Notes: generated by a model not told the origin, from the sequence alone. DNA of 64,000 nucleotides from Chamaecyparis obtusa (GCA_027943335.1 BSBK01005650.1:1522501-1586500), one strand, 5' to 3'. Positions 36,804-48,828 are shown, counted from the first letter of the stretch. Numbers and translations: made by a program.

Positions 36804-37751
36804 CTTCAAACCTTACCCATTCTAGATCAAATGTGGGAGAGTATTTTGATGGACTTCATTACAGGATTGCCCAAGGTTCAGGGTAGGGATTGCATTTATG
36901 TGGTGGTTGACAGACTAACTAAATTCCTTCACTTCTTCGCTATTGCAGCTAGCTACACAACAACCCAAGTGGCTGACTTGTTTTTTAGAGAGGTGTTCAA
37001 GTTACATGGGTTGCCAAGGAATATAGTAATTGACAGGGATAGTAAGTTCCCGAGTCTCTATTATGGCAAGAACTTTTGAGATTGAGCGGCACAAAGTTTA
37101 CCACCAACACTGGCTACCATCCACAAACTGATTGACAGACAAAGATACTAAACAAGTGGGTTGAAGGATATCTGCAGAACTATGTATGAGGACAATAGAA
37201 GGCTTGGGTCCGATGGTTGCACTTGAGTGAGCATTGCTACAATACCACCTATCACATGACTATCAGGATGACTCCATTTATGACATTGTATGAGTATGAA
37301 GCCTTGAGCTTCATGGGTTTACTCTTTGGGGATAGAAGGGTGCCTAAAGCTAAGGATTTATTACAGGAGATCTAGGACATCTTAAGGGCATTTAAGGAGA
37401 ACATTCAACAAGCACAAAACCAACAAAAGTTATATGTAGATGAGCACAAGGTTTAGAGCAATTTCGAGATTGGTGATATCGTATACTTGAAACTCCAGCC
37501 TTACAGACAATTTTCTCTGAAGAAGAGTGGTGCTGAGAAACTTAAGTCACGAGTTTTCCGACCATTCAAAGTCACTTAGTGCATTGGTGAGGTGGTCTAT
37601 GAGATGGAGTTTTGAGTCAGTAGTAAGGTGCACAATGTGTTCCACGTTTCTAGACTTAAGAAAGCTTTGGGCCACAATATAGTACCATCAGTGGAGTTGC
37701 CACCCTTGGATGAGGAGGGGAAATTGATACTAGTTCCTATGCTGATCATTG
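36804..37751 (+). pseudogene. H integrase catalytic core and C-terminal region
   Basis: The core is open for 36831-37079: MDFITGLPKVQG, VVVDRLTKFLHF (first Asp of the DDE triad) and NIVIDRDSKF (second Asp). After a frameshift comes GYHPQTD, then a lost QTE glutamate region, SEHCYNTTYH and MTPFMTLYEYE. The C-terminal SH3-like part is RVFRPFKV followed by HNVFHVSRLKKALG and PPLDEEGKLI. It ends where the solo LTR begins. Integrase would join the cDNA to the host chromosome; this copy is dead. Confidence 0.87.
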
Positions 37752-39167
37752 TGTAATGTCCCCGTTTTTAGACTTATGGGATTAGCTTGGTTTGGCGACC
37801 CTCACAGGCTAATCAGGCGATCAGAGGGGGTCAGATGGTGGAGCCAGTGTTGGGATTCCATTCTGGAGGTTCAGATTATCAGGTCTGCTCTTTGTTCGGG
37901 TCATTTTGGTCAACTTACTATTTTTAGTAAGTGGTATTTGGGGTATGGCCAGGATTAGCAGGGTGTCTGCAAGGAGTGTCAGATGTCTCAAGATTGAGTT
38001 TTAAAGAATCTCCAGTTTGAGAGACTTGCTATTTTTAGTAAGTCTATTTTTAGCAGTTGGCTATTTTTGGCAGCAGATTATTTCCGGTAGGGCAGTTGGC
38101 ATTTGATGCTCTGGTGTCGGAAATGAGTTTGGATAGTTAGCGGGTTTTAGAGGCTTTGGTTTTTAAAGTTTTCGTTATTAAATTAAATTAATTTAATTTA
38201 ATAATTTAATTACTTTATAACTTTAATGTTATAAAGTAAAGTTATCATTTAAAAGGCTTTAATATGAAAAAAGGTGAAATTGTGCTTTTTCTGAAAAAAC
38301 CATAAGTACAACTTGAAAAAGCACTTTCATGGATCATTATTGAAATCATTTTTTATTGGAGTTCGTGAAGAAGACAAACTTGGCTAGGGTTTCGAGGACT
38401 GATTCCTCATCTCATGATTTGAGCCATTGCCTGTTAATGGTGAATTTCACAGCTGATTGTTTCTGAGATCACAATTCCGTGCTGTTGTATATCGGATTTG
38501 TGAGAGTCTTAAATCTGGAGTTTGAAGTTGCTGTTGAAGTGTGTCTGAGATTTCAACAAATCTAAGTGCTGGAATAATTGTTTGGATGCTGGTTTATCTA
38601 TTTTTCTTATTATCGAAAGTGTATGCAAGAGGAGGATTATCGAATTTCATTGGTGATTGTGCTTTTATTGCTGCGACTTCATATATAGTGGAAGGCGTTT
38701 ATTATTGACAGCGAAATCCCTTACAACTGTCAACGTCCATCAAGAGACTGGCACGTGAGAGATATCAGGCTTTGTGGCAGCAGTTCTGGGTCACGTGTTC
38801 ACTCCAGCAGGGCCATGAGACCATTTCTTTGGGACGGCATTCATTGTGTGACAATCACATGCTGCCAAGTGCAGTCACGTGTTGGATATTCAAGGTGGCG
38901 GCTATATACAGGAGGTCGTGACAGCATTAGGAAGTTTTGCGGAAGTACAGGTGCAATTGAATTTAATGACATGTGATTATTCAAAAATTTGTTTGAAATG
39001 AGAATTCAAAAATAGTGAATATTTATTCAGAATATTATTTGCCTGAATTAGATAATTAAAATTGGTGAAAGTATCTTGGAATTTGCTTTGCATGAATATT
39101 ATTGAAAGTAGTTGTAGTTGTTTTCACAATTATTGATAAGTATCTAGAGCCAATTCGGTTCTTTACA
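37752..39167 (+). mobile_element. Solo LTR (A-type U3) inside H pol
   Basis: Runs TGTAATGTCCCC to CGGTTCTTTACA with a perfect 5-bp duplication CATTG (37747-37751 and 39168-39172). The palindrome is at 37913-37932, 161 bp from the start. Short frames inside are incidental. Confidence 0.93.
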
Positions 39168-39326
39168 CATTGATACCAAGGAGAGGACACTTCAAAGGAC
39201 AATTAAGGAATATCTGGTTAAGTGGAAGAACCTGCTAGTTGAGGATGCTACGTGGGAGAGTGATAAGATCTTGTAGCATCTAGAGCTGAAATTGCTTGAG
39301 GACAAGCAATTTTTGGAATGGCGGAC
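39168..39326 (+). pseudogene. H chromodomain and polypurine tract
   Basis: Reads EYLVKWKNL, then VEDATWESDKIL with a stop, ending LLEDKQFLEWRT just before the 3' LTR. The KWK-x-L and ATWE words are the chromodomain core of plant chromoviruses, thought to steer integration to heterochromatin. The purine tract GGAATGGCGGA (about 39315-39325) doubles as the PPT. Confidence 0.85.
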
Positions 39327-40500
39327 TATAATGTCCCCTTTCTAGCCCATCAATTCATGATGTGTTGTTAGCCCATTTTGCCTTGGTCCCGCGGGCTAAC
39401 GAGGACTTTATAGGGATTAGAGTGAGATTGGGCTTAGGAAATTCCAATTTCCGACCAATTGGATTTGATTCAGCAGGGTTTCCAAATACTGAATATTTAT
39501 AGTAAGTTAGCAGTGGACTCAATAATTTTGGCATTTCAGTGTTGGACTTGGAGCGTCTCGCCGATACTTTTCCAGCGAGCTATCACACATGGTTTTCCGA
39601 GTCCGATTGATAATTTATTTTAATGCCTGAAGTTTAAACATTTTATTAATAAAGTGAGTATTAAATTAAAGTACATTTTTATATGTCACTTTATTATTAA
39701 AAAAACATTTTATTCACTTAAGTGGGAAATGATATTTTAAAGGGGAAAGTTATTTATCCCACATTCATAGGTCGATTGAAGAATCTCTAAGAAGAAGTTA
39801 TAAAATAAAGTGAAGGGCTCTTTCATCAGTATGCTTGGATAATATGTTAAATTTTTGAAATTGTGGAGAAGTTCTCTGCGAAGGTTTGTGAGGATGTAAA
39901 CCCTCATGAATAACATTCTTCTCGTGGTTGCAAGATATCGTCAGGAGGATTTTGGAGCTTAATGTAAATCAAATTGTTTGTGTTATTTGATATTCGCTTT
40001 TGGATGAAATTTGTTAGCTACTAGGAGGTTCGATTTTCAGTTCTAGAAGTAGGGAATCCAAAGTTCTTACTATTGGTGCATATCTACAATCTGGGCATCT
40101 CTATTTTGGACTATATTCAGCATGCTGGGCTTTGGTGTGATTGAGAGGAGTGTTGTACTAATCTGGAGGCCATCAAGGAAGTGTCGTACATCTCTGGGCT
40201 GGGTTACAATACTCAAAACGTCTCCAGCAAGTTGCCGAAGTCTGCAATCATTGTAGGCAGCGTCGTACAGGCTTGCATTTTGTTTACAAAATTTGAGACC
40301 AGCATCAAGTGTGCCTTCAAACCCGCATATAGATGGGAGGTGACATTGAGGGCTCCTATTTTCTATTAATGTGCTTAATGGACATTATCTTGATAGAATA
40401 GAGATTCAGAACTTAGTAGTGGACTTGCATGACAACTGTTTGATAAAATTCTTGTGAGCTAAAAGGGTACAAAATTCTCATAACAAGGGGTGTCTTTACA
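39327..40500 (+). repeat. H 3' LTR
   Basis: Starts TATAATGTCCCC and ends GGGTGTCTTTACA. It is collinear with 22536-23944 apart from the roughly 225-bp difference. The palindrome at about 39487-39506 is decayed on its left arm (CTGAATATTTATAGTAAGT). Confidence 0.9.
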
Positions 40501-41501
40501 TTGTTGCAACCTTTACCCATTCAAAATAAAAAATGGGAAAGATATTGATGGACTTAGTGACAGGATTGTTGAAGGTTTAAGGTAAAGGCTGTTTATATGG
40601 GGTGGTTGAAAGCCTTACAAAGTATGCTCACTATTATGCTATATCTTCAAAATTGAAGGCACCGCAGGTGGTAGATTTATTTTTTAGAGAGATTTCCAGA
40701 CTTCATGGCTTGCCAAAAATGATTGGGATAGGGACATGTTTCTTAGTATGTTTTGGCAATAACATTTTTGTTTGATAGGTGGGGAGTTGACACTTGCCAC
40801 TAGCTATCATCCACAAACAGATGGACAAACCGAAATAGTGAATAAATAGATTCTATTTGAGGAATTATTGTATGGATCAACAAACAACATGGGTTAAATG
40901 GTTGCATTTGAGTGAGTATTGCTAGAACACAACTCATCATATGTCTTATGGAATGTACCCTTTTGAGGCACTTTATGGCTATGATGTCACCTCATTTGTG
41001 GATTTGATTTTGACTGATTGTAGAGCTCCTAGTGCAAAAGATGTGGTTCTACAAAGTAAGGACGCTATGGAAACTCTCAAGAACTTGCGACAGGCTCAAA
41101 ATTAACAAAAAATATGTTGATAGGCACTATACTGAAAGGACATTTGAGAAAGGAGACATGGTGCTGTTAAGGTTACAAACTTATTGACAATCCTCAATTT
41201 AGGGCAATGGAGTAGAAAAGTTGAAGTCTCATTTCTATGGGCCTTATTGAGTTGTAAGAAAGGTTGGACATGTAGCTTATTAGTTGGAATTACCACCTAA
41301 CAACAAAATTCACAATACCTTCCATGTTTCATGTCTAAAGACGGCCTTTGGACAAGAGATTACGTCTTCAATGGAATTACCCCCACTTGATTATGAAGGC
41401 AAACTAATCCTTGAACTTGAGACAATACAAAATGTAAGAGAGAAGAGGCTAAGGAACAAGTTGATTCTAGAATACCTAGTGAAATGGAAAGGGCTCTATT
41501 G
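40501..41501 (+). pseudogene. Second Ty3/gypsy integrase fragment (element G)
   Basis: Begins at LLQPLPIP, exactly where H's 3' LTR ends. Reading through many frameshifts it shows TSYHPQTDGQTEIVNK (about 40798-40845), NVPFEALYG-like and HNTFHVSCLKTAFG (about 41309-41350), PPLDYEGKLILELE, and the chromodomain start EYLVKWKGL (about 41471-41497). It is cut there by the family C motif. Nothing upstream of the integrase core of this copy is in the window. Confidence 0.85.
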
Positions 41502-41731
41502 TGAAGTTTTTACACCATCGCCCCATTGCAAATGGAGACCCCCCTCTTTTTTGCTTGTTAGGTTAGTAGTTATTGGTCTTAGTCTTAGTGTGGCAGCATT
41601 CTCCAAATCTTAGAGGGCTGGGCAAGATAGTTTCAGAAGCAGGTCATGTCCTTAGTTGCAAGTATGCAAGTCAATTTTTATGCCTAGATCCCGCACTTAG
41701 GCAAATTCTGGTCAAGGGAAACGTTTGAGAA
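41502..41731 (+). repeat. Family C LTR-like tip and unassigned sequence before F1
   Basis: Opens GTGAAGTTTTTACACC and continues CATCGCCCCATTGC, GGAGACCCCCCTC, matching the minus strand at 7657-7610 for about 130 bp. Here it follows the broken chromodomain of G. The remainder to 41731 leads into the F1 frame and contains no recognisable PBS. Confidence 0.5.
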
Positions 41732-42677
41732 ATGTCATATCTTGCTCTTTGTCCCATAAGATCAGAAAAGGTGAGTTTGGAGAAGGAAAATGTTTGGGTG
41801 GAGCATAAGGATTATGATAGTAATCAATTGATTTATAATCCCTTATTTGATGTAGATGTTGATATGACTTTTGACAATCCACTCTTCGAGTTGGATGATG
41901 AAGTTTTTCCTCATTTTAGTGATGGGAGTAGGGTTGATTACACGATTTGGGACCAAAGTGCAATTTCTAGCAGTGAGTTGTTGATTCAAGATTGGAATTG
42001 TGGGCAAAATTTCAGTGTTGGTTCCATTGTTCACCTTCCAATCAGCACCCACAAGCCTGCATTTCTTGGCATGCAGATGAGTTTGTATGCATTCCCAATC
42101 CAACAAATGATTAGTACATGGTTGAGGATTGATGGTAGAGGAGATTTATGCTGATGCATTGAGGAAAACAAGATGAAGTCAATAAGCTCATCATGGAGCT
42201 TAAATATACTAGGGATACATTAGAGGATACACAACTCTCCTAGAAGCAAACAATCAGTTTTTTGTCAATGAAAAGGGAGCAGGTAAACAAAGTAATGACA
42301 GTGGAATTCATACAGCTGATTGATGAGCTAGACCAAATTTAGGAAGTCTTGGACTTGGAATAGTGTTCTAAATTGACATTTTCAGAATTAGGACAATAGG
42401 ATAGTGGGCCTATGTTGGATGGAGGGAATTCTTTTCAGATTGTGGATAACCCTCTTTGTGTGTTGAGTGCTGATTGGACATTTGATAATCCACTCTTTGA
42501 GTTGGATGATGGAGCACCTCTTGAATTTGATGACACAAGTGAATTGTGGGATTCAGATGTGGTGTGTAAGTTTGAGTTGGAACCAGTGGATTTGCCTGTT
42601 GGACCACTAAGGATCGTTGAAGGATTGCTTCCTATATTGGACCTTAATGGATTGGATCATCCTCTTGATGATGATAG
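41732..42677 (+). pseudogene. F1 internal protein, N-terminal and middle part
   Basis: From ATG 41732 (MSYLALCP) the frame contains MTFDNPLFELDDEVFPHF and TIWDQS. A coiled-coil segment with stops follows (DEVNKLIMEL, LEDTQLS; about 42160-42245). A second acidic module begins VDNPLCVL, then WTFDNPLFELDDG (about 42440-42510). It breaks at DDDS, where E1 is inserted, and continues at 61944. The motifs recur in D1 on the other strand. No gag or pol signature. This belongs to the same non-autonomous protein family as A1 and B1; function unknown. Confidence 0.72.
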
Positions 42678-43561
42678 TGACGCAGTGCAAAATGGAAGAA
42701 TCCAAGAATGGATAGTCCAAACCTTACAGTCACAACAACACAACGGAAACACAACAAAGTAAATTCTCAAATAGTATTAAATTATTTTCATTCAAAATGC
42801 CTGGCTGTAAGGTCTTCCGGGTTACGGCCGAATACAAACAATTACAACAGTAATTCTGCAAGACCTCGCAAGATCCAACTCCAAGCTAGCCAGGTCTATA
42901 ACAACAGGCTACAGCAAACTGGTAGAAACCCCAAGAAGAATCTAAACTTGTGCTCGGAAGCAACCAAGCAACCTTCTTGTCTTCTAAGCCCACACTTAGC
43001 TACTAGCTCTGCTCAATATCATTCCTCTCCACTCCTCTATGTTGAATGGATGATTTTTTCCCTACAAACCTACCCCAGACCTTTCTTAAATACACTTCTT
43101 CAGCCACAAGTCGGGTGGAAGAAAGAAATAACTCCTAAGCTCAAGTTTGCTCCTAAAACAAACAAATATTAAATGCAATACAAGTCGGCTCTCAAATAGC
43201 CTTACAATTAATTAATTCTCCATGTTGGCCTCCAGATCTACCTAGGAGAATGTAACACAAACTACCCGTATTAAATACATCAAGTCGGCCAACCAAATCC
43301 CCAAGAACTCTAGTCAGTAAGCCAGACTACTGAGTGACAGCAAAAATTACCGAGCAAGCCAGGCATTGCCGAGCAAACATGTCGACCGAGCTCCACAAGT
43401 ATCGCTGAGCACAAGTTCTGCCGAGTGCCAAAAGTTTTACCAAGTTCCTTCAGCGACCGCATCCTTCAATGACCGAGCTCCTCAGTTAACACAGTAACCG
43501 AGCAACACAGAAACACTCCAACATGCAGGATTGCCAACTTCCCAAGGATGCTCCTGCATCA
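42678..43561 (-). repeat. E1 3' LTR
   Basis: On the minus strand begins TGATGCAGGAGCATCC and ends CACTGCGTCA. Rich in ACCGAGC / TCGGTC-type words at 43350-43510. Unrelated to the TGTAATGTCCCC group. Confidence 0.92.
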
Positions 43562-44659
43562 GACACCCCACGTGCAAAAAGATGTTATTACAGACTGGAA
43601 GAACATCTTATGGGATTCAACACATAAACCCCGAGCTGGTTCTTCACATACATGTCCTCCAAGTCTTCAACACTCTTACCCCGGATCCACTTCTGCTTTC
43701 TTTTCCTTCTGAAGTCTTTCCTCGACAATCCATAGGTCTGTTATCCATATTGATCTCCAACCCTTTTAGAATCCTTCAACTCAACTCGGCTCCCAAATCT
43801 TAGGTTCCTCCTACCGAGTGTTGTATCTAGCAAATGCATCAGGGAAAACTTCCTGCCACCCTTCTCAACAGTAAACACATTCTTGACACAATCATGCACA
43901 ACCCTGCAATCATACTGCCAAGGTCTACCGAGCAATATGTGACAACTACTCATATCCACAATATCACACAATACTTGATCCTTATACTGGCCAATCTAAA
44001 AATCAACAAGACATTACTCCCTCACTTCCAAAGCATGTACAACTTGCAACCAACCAATCCTATAAGGACAAGGATGTCTCACTCTCTTCAAACCAAGCTT
44101 TTGAACCATCTCCTCAACTACGAGGTTATGAGTACTACCACTATCCACATTCACATTACAAAGTTTACCTCCTGATTTGCACCAAGTTCTGAACAAGTTA
44201 CTCCTTTGACAAGGTTCGACCTTAGTACCGAGCAATATTCTTCGAACTAGCAAGTTTTCTGACTCTACCTCAGGCTCATTCAGTATGTTCTCATTCACCA
44301 CAATAGTTCTTGGATCACCAGCCTTCTGGGAACATTCATAAGCTCTATGTCCTTCACCACAATGAAAACAAGTACCCTTAAAGGCAACCTTACTTGTCCT
44401 CTTCCTCGGCTCAATAGGTTTTAGTTCATCTTTAGCAGTCGGTTTATCCTTCACTGAGTGATACTGTTTCTCCTTCCCTCGGGAATTACCATGTCTTTTC
44501 TTCAACTTATCTTCTGCCTTCAGGGCATAATGAGAAGTATCCTGAACCGAATCAATCTTCAGCATACCAATCTCATCCTGAATATTGAATCTTAAACCAT
44601 TCACATATCGAGCTACCTTTTCTTTACCGAGTTCTCTGTGTCCAGACCGAATAGTCAAC
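43562..44659 (-). pseudogene. E1 gag C-terminus and aspartic protease
   Basis: From the D1 junction: KVARYVNGLRFNIQDEI (gag), a basic region, then the zinc knuckle CFHCGEGHRAYEC (about 44381-44343). Next is the protease with VNVDSGSTHNLVVEEMV (about 44155-44105), then after a short break HILLGRPWQYDC (about 43945-43908). The frame fades by 43741. The remaining 180 bp has only stops before the 3' LTR. The DSG triad and LGRPW flap region are typical of plant gypsy proteases, which cut gag into mature proteins. Confidence 0.87.
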
Positions 44660-44664
44660 TTATA

Positions 44665-45511
44665 TGTAATATCTCGGATGGATATTTTTCCTGAATACTT
44701 CTCAAATATATCTCATAAATATAAAAAAACACTTGCATGCAATATAATATTAATTCAACAGAAATAACCAACAATATATTCCAATAAATCTCTTAGAAAA
44801 TGTTATCGTATTATACAACAACAATACAATAACAATGAAACCACAAAATAATCCAATCTGAAATACAGAATGCAACAACAAGATCGGATAATCAAGAACC
44901 TGCAAATACAATGGTGAACTCTGTTGTGAATCCACCTCAGGGATGAACTAGGTTTCCGTCCAATCCACCGAGAAAGCCCGAAGGTTTTTGTCCTCAGGTT
45001 TCAGAATCGAAAGCTGAAGCTTCCTGGATTCTTCGAGAGAAATAAATTCATAAAACTAAGCATCCCCAAATGAAACTCCAATCCTTCTTTTAAAGCTACA
45101 ACTGTGACTCTTCAGTTTCCCTTATCTGTCTTTTCATATTCCCACTTTAAGTCACTTTAAATAAATATAACCGTTAAGTCATAAAGTGGCATCATAATAA
45201 AGTATGGAATCTTTTGGCATTAAAATGGAAGACCAAACGAACTCGGAAGATGACGTGTGATAGCTTGCCAAAAAGCTCTTGGCAAGACGCTCCAAGTCCA
45301 ATACTGAAATGCCAAGAAAACTGAACTCTGTCGACTTACTAAAAATAGTATCTAGAAAGCCTGCGGAAACTACTCTGATTGGCTCGAAACTGGAATTACC
45401 TAGGCCAAATACCACACTGATCCCTATAAAGCCTCGGTTAGCCCACCCGATGATGATGAAATGGCTAACGACGCAGCATGAAATAATGTGCCCGAAAGAG
45501 GGGACATTACG
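44665..45511 (-). repeat. D1 3' LTR
   Basis: On the minus strand begins CGTAATGTCCCC (TG decayed to CG) and ends GAGATATTACA. The palindrome near 45334-45350 has lost its right arm (ACTTACTAAAAATAGTAT), unlike the intact one in the 5' LTR. Confidence 0.92.
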
Positions 45512-47758
45512 AATCATCCCTTCCTAAAAATTGCTTGCCCTTAAGCAATCGGTATTTGCATGCTGTGACCAAAATACCTAGATCCCATACCAACCTCAAG
45601 GAAGCTACTCCACCAATCTTTCGTGAAAAATTGAAACAAACAATATGTCCCGACTTGTGAAGCCATTCACATAGCAACAATGGATTAATCATTCTAATGC
45701 CGGGATCCCAAATCATCAGTTGAATCAATCTGCCCTGTGCTGCCATCATCTATGAGAAAAACCTCAATCCAACTGAGAACCTCACTCCAACTGAAATCAC
45801 AAGCATCTCTAAGGTCAAATGAAGGGGGAAACCTAACATCATACCAATCAGCTCCTTGAATTATTACCAACCGCAAGAATGTTCCTCCTGGATCCCACAA
45901 GCAAAAGGGCCATCCATCTCCCCAACTGTCTGAAATATCCTGTCGATCCATGCCCATAATGAGTGAATTGTCAAAAGGGTCCAACTGCCACAACATTGCC
46001 CCACTAATTTGTAACCCAAATCGGAAACTGCACTGAAGAAGCAAACTATCAAAACTGCAGGTCATGGCTTCTTCCTTCAAAAAGGGAAGCGTATCAAACC
46101 AATTACCCATCCCACACCTATGCAATAATCAGAAAAGAAAGTCCTCCGTAGGTGGGCTGAGTGGAAAACAAATTGCATCCCATACAATGTGGCCATAATG
46201 TGATGTGCTAACCAACTCTCTTGGAAATCCTGAATCAACATTAGGATTCCATAACTGTCTCTCTAAACCCGGAATCATACAATGCACATCATTGTGTGGA
46301 AAATTCACACCATCAAGCACAATCATCATACCAAGCTCAACTATCCCATACTGAATAGTCTATACCCAATTGTCATCATCATGCTCACAATTTGAGGTGA
46401 TAGAGTTGCCATAGGCACTGGATGAATTGGTATGGTAATGTAGTTGAGTCCTAGCTGTGTGAAGAGGGGAAAGAATCAAGGGATACTCATCAACACTGTC
46501 CCCTCCCCTTAGGTACCCTTTGGTTATACTGATAACCAAGTCCCTAACCAAGGCTGATTTGCAATCAACATTATGTTCTTCTGTCAAAAGGGACAAGGCA
46601 ACTGCCTCCTGGATACAATCGATACTAGACATCTCTCCATCAGTGAGAGATAACGCAAGGAAAAGTATATCGCCCATCATGCAATAAGACACAACTGCCC
46701 ATCCTGAACTGCTGATGTAGAAGCCAAACTGCCCAACATCTGAATTCACCTCGTTACTCCAATCTGGTGGCCAAGACTCATCTCCAATGACTAAACTTGG
46801 GTCCCAAATCCTGCAACCAATCTCACCCTCATCATGGAAGTAGGAAATATCTTCCTCATCTAGCTCAAAAAGGGGATTATCAAATGTCAAATCAGCACCC
46901 ATCTCAAACAAGGAATTGTCAACCGCCTGAAAGTTATCCAACTCATAAATAAGCTCTGGATGATCCAAAGATCTTTTGGGACAGCTATCCAAGTCATAAG
47001 TTTTTTGTATGCTATCAAGTTCCTGAATCACCTCCTGAAAGAATTCGGACCTTTCCTTGTCGTCCTGTTCTCTGTATTGGCTAGAGGCAACAATCTGATT
47101 TCTTGCTTCCTGAAGAGCAATACGTGTGTTCCAAAGTACCCTGAATAACACTAAGCTCTCTATTGAGCTTATTAACCTCATCCTCCTTTTCCCTCAACTG
47201 CTAACCATATTTTCCAGCAACCTATAATAGGTAGTCGCGATCTGAAAGTAAACACAGATATTCTGATTTCCAATCCTCAAATGCTGTTTTGATCCCCTGT
47301 AAATCTACAACATAAGACCCAATCCTTATACCACCTTGTCCCTTTTCCTTCTGAACTTTCCTGTAAAGGTCCTCAATAATCTAGTGAGTGTTATCATGGT
47401 GTACAAGAGCTGCAATAATGGCATCGTCATTGGCTTTCAGTTGACTCTTCAATGCGTGCTTCTCATCATTGTTATTCTGGGATGTACTACCAAGAGGGTC
47501 ATCCAAATCAGCATTATACATAAGTGAGGTGCTGCTAAAGAAATCACATGGCTCCTCGCTACATGAATTGCTAGAGGTTTCCAACTGAATATCACAGCGT
47601 TTAACCATAATTTTGTCAAACTCAGCCACTAAGTCACCAAAGTAGAGCTTTGAGCACTCTTCACTTGTGATGATTGATCCTTCCTCCATATTAATCATCT
47701 TGGCTGATTGTAAACTCTTTTCCTGATTAATACTGCAATTATGTTCCTGTGACCAGCC
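45512..47758 (-). pseudogene. D1 internal protein: acidic coiled-coil family
   Basis: Read from 47758 down: a Ser/Glu-rich segment (47698-47381), then a region with DRDYLL and KEDEVNKLNREL (about 47230-47160), matching the B1 coiled coil. Next is an open frame at 47181-46360 with LTFDNPLFELDEE and IWDPS. C-terminal pieces at 46125-45694 and 45749-45512 carry WDPGGTFLRLV, KIGGVASLRLVWD and KGKQFLG. The end matches F1 (RIGGAAFLRLIW). Frames are broken by at least five stops. No catalytic motif is visible. The role is unknown, but the same domain order in A1, B1, D1 and F1 shows it is a family protein. Confidence 0.75.
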
Positions 47759-47763
47759 CTCTT

Positions 47764-48360
47764 TGTTAGGAATGGTGATCTTTAATAGAGAGAATTCAAT
47801 ATAGTTATTTCAATTATTCACAATTATATTCTTGTAAGTATTTTCTGAACTACATATATAAATATATATATATCTATATTTCGTATATGCTGTGGTAATA
47901 ATATACACACTGTTTTGATATGTTTTCACAACATATACGAATACATATAGATATGTAATACAATAGTCATGTCTATGTAGAGACATGACCATATGTGGCT
48001 TAAGCCACGCACGGTCATGTCTTTACGTAGACATACCGTTTCATGAGTGCTGTGTTACATATTGTTTTGCACCGCTTTAATATACTTGTCGGCACTGTTA
48101 GTATAACACATTATTTTGTGTTACATATAACTATGGTGTGATAGTTATCGTAACTCCAATGTAATCATAGCAAAGTATATCGACAATAGTTGATTAACAA
48201 TGGACTGCAGTACGTAATGAATTCGATCCATAGTATATATATGATATGCAGTCAACAGCATATTGAATTTGATCATTATATAATATGCAGTCAACAGTAT
48301 ACCGAATCTGTTCAATATGATATATATATATGTCAATCATATTGAAGCTATAGTTTAACA
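47764..48360 (-). repeat. C1 3' LTR
   Basis: On the minus strand begins TGTTAAACTATAGC and ends CCATTCCTAACA. It includes CATGTCTATGTAGAGACATG-type inverted repeats at about 47971-47990. The 5' LTR is longer through an expanded TA repeat and an added palindrome arm. Confidence 0.93.
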
Positions 48361-48828
48361 CTCCCTCTTAGCAAGAGAGGATTGATTAGGATCAATATCT
48401 CAATATGTAAGTGTGTTAAGATCCCCGACTCAATTCAGAACTGGATATAACACTTAATTTCTTTATATCAGGGTAACTAACAAGACCTGGAATATACTTA
48501 ACTTGATGGAAGAATATTATCACAACCCCCGACTCAATTCGGAACTGGATTCAGTGATATAAGTGATAGTGTCAAGATATCCGACGCAATCTGGATCAAA
48601 ACTTGAAACACACGTTATCATAATCCCCGACTAAATTCGGAACTAGATTTAAATGATAACTTAATTAGGTCACACTATTGTAGGTCGTCACCATACAATG
48701 GTGACCTCACACAAGAAAGATTGTCACCTTTCAAAAAAACACATAATATTGCAATATTTAATTTAATTTTATTTCATTCATGAATATATCAAATTACATA
48801 GTAGAGAGAATTAATCTCAAAAGTTTAT
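48361..48828 (-). repeat. C1 3' untranslated region with tandem repeats and PPT
   Basis: Four copies of a roughly 26-bp core, CCCCGACTCAATTCGGAACT-like, lie at about 48424, 48527, 48580 and 48627, alternating with variable spacers. The tract GCTAAGAGGGAG lies against the LTR at 48361 and fits a PPT. No gene. Confidence 0.75.

Larger units (their letters stand above)
22536..40500 (+). mobile_element. Element H: Ty3/gypsy chromovirus, heavily interrupted
   Basis: Matching LTRs at 22536-23944 and 39327-40500 enclose gag, protease, RT, RNase H, integrase and a chromodomain tail in the usual Ty3/gypsy order, all with many stops. Four insertions split it: solo LTRs at 24754-26004 and 37752-39167, an LTR-like insertion at 28687-31272, and a hAT element at 31534-36803. 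Removing them restores the reading order. The outer flanks (GGCCT and TTGTT) do not match, so the two ends may come from different integration events. It is the only chromovirus here with a near-complete set of domains. Confidence 0.9.

Noticed and set aside
41843..42106. Minus-strand frames antisense to F1
   Set aside because: They are shadows of the plus-strand DNPLFELD frame, which has homologues; the antisense frames have none.
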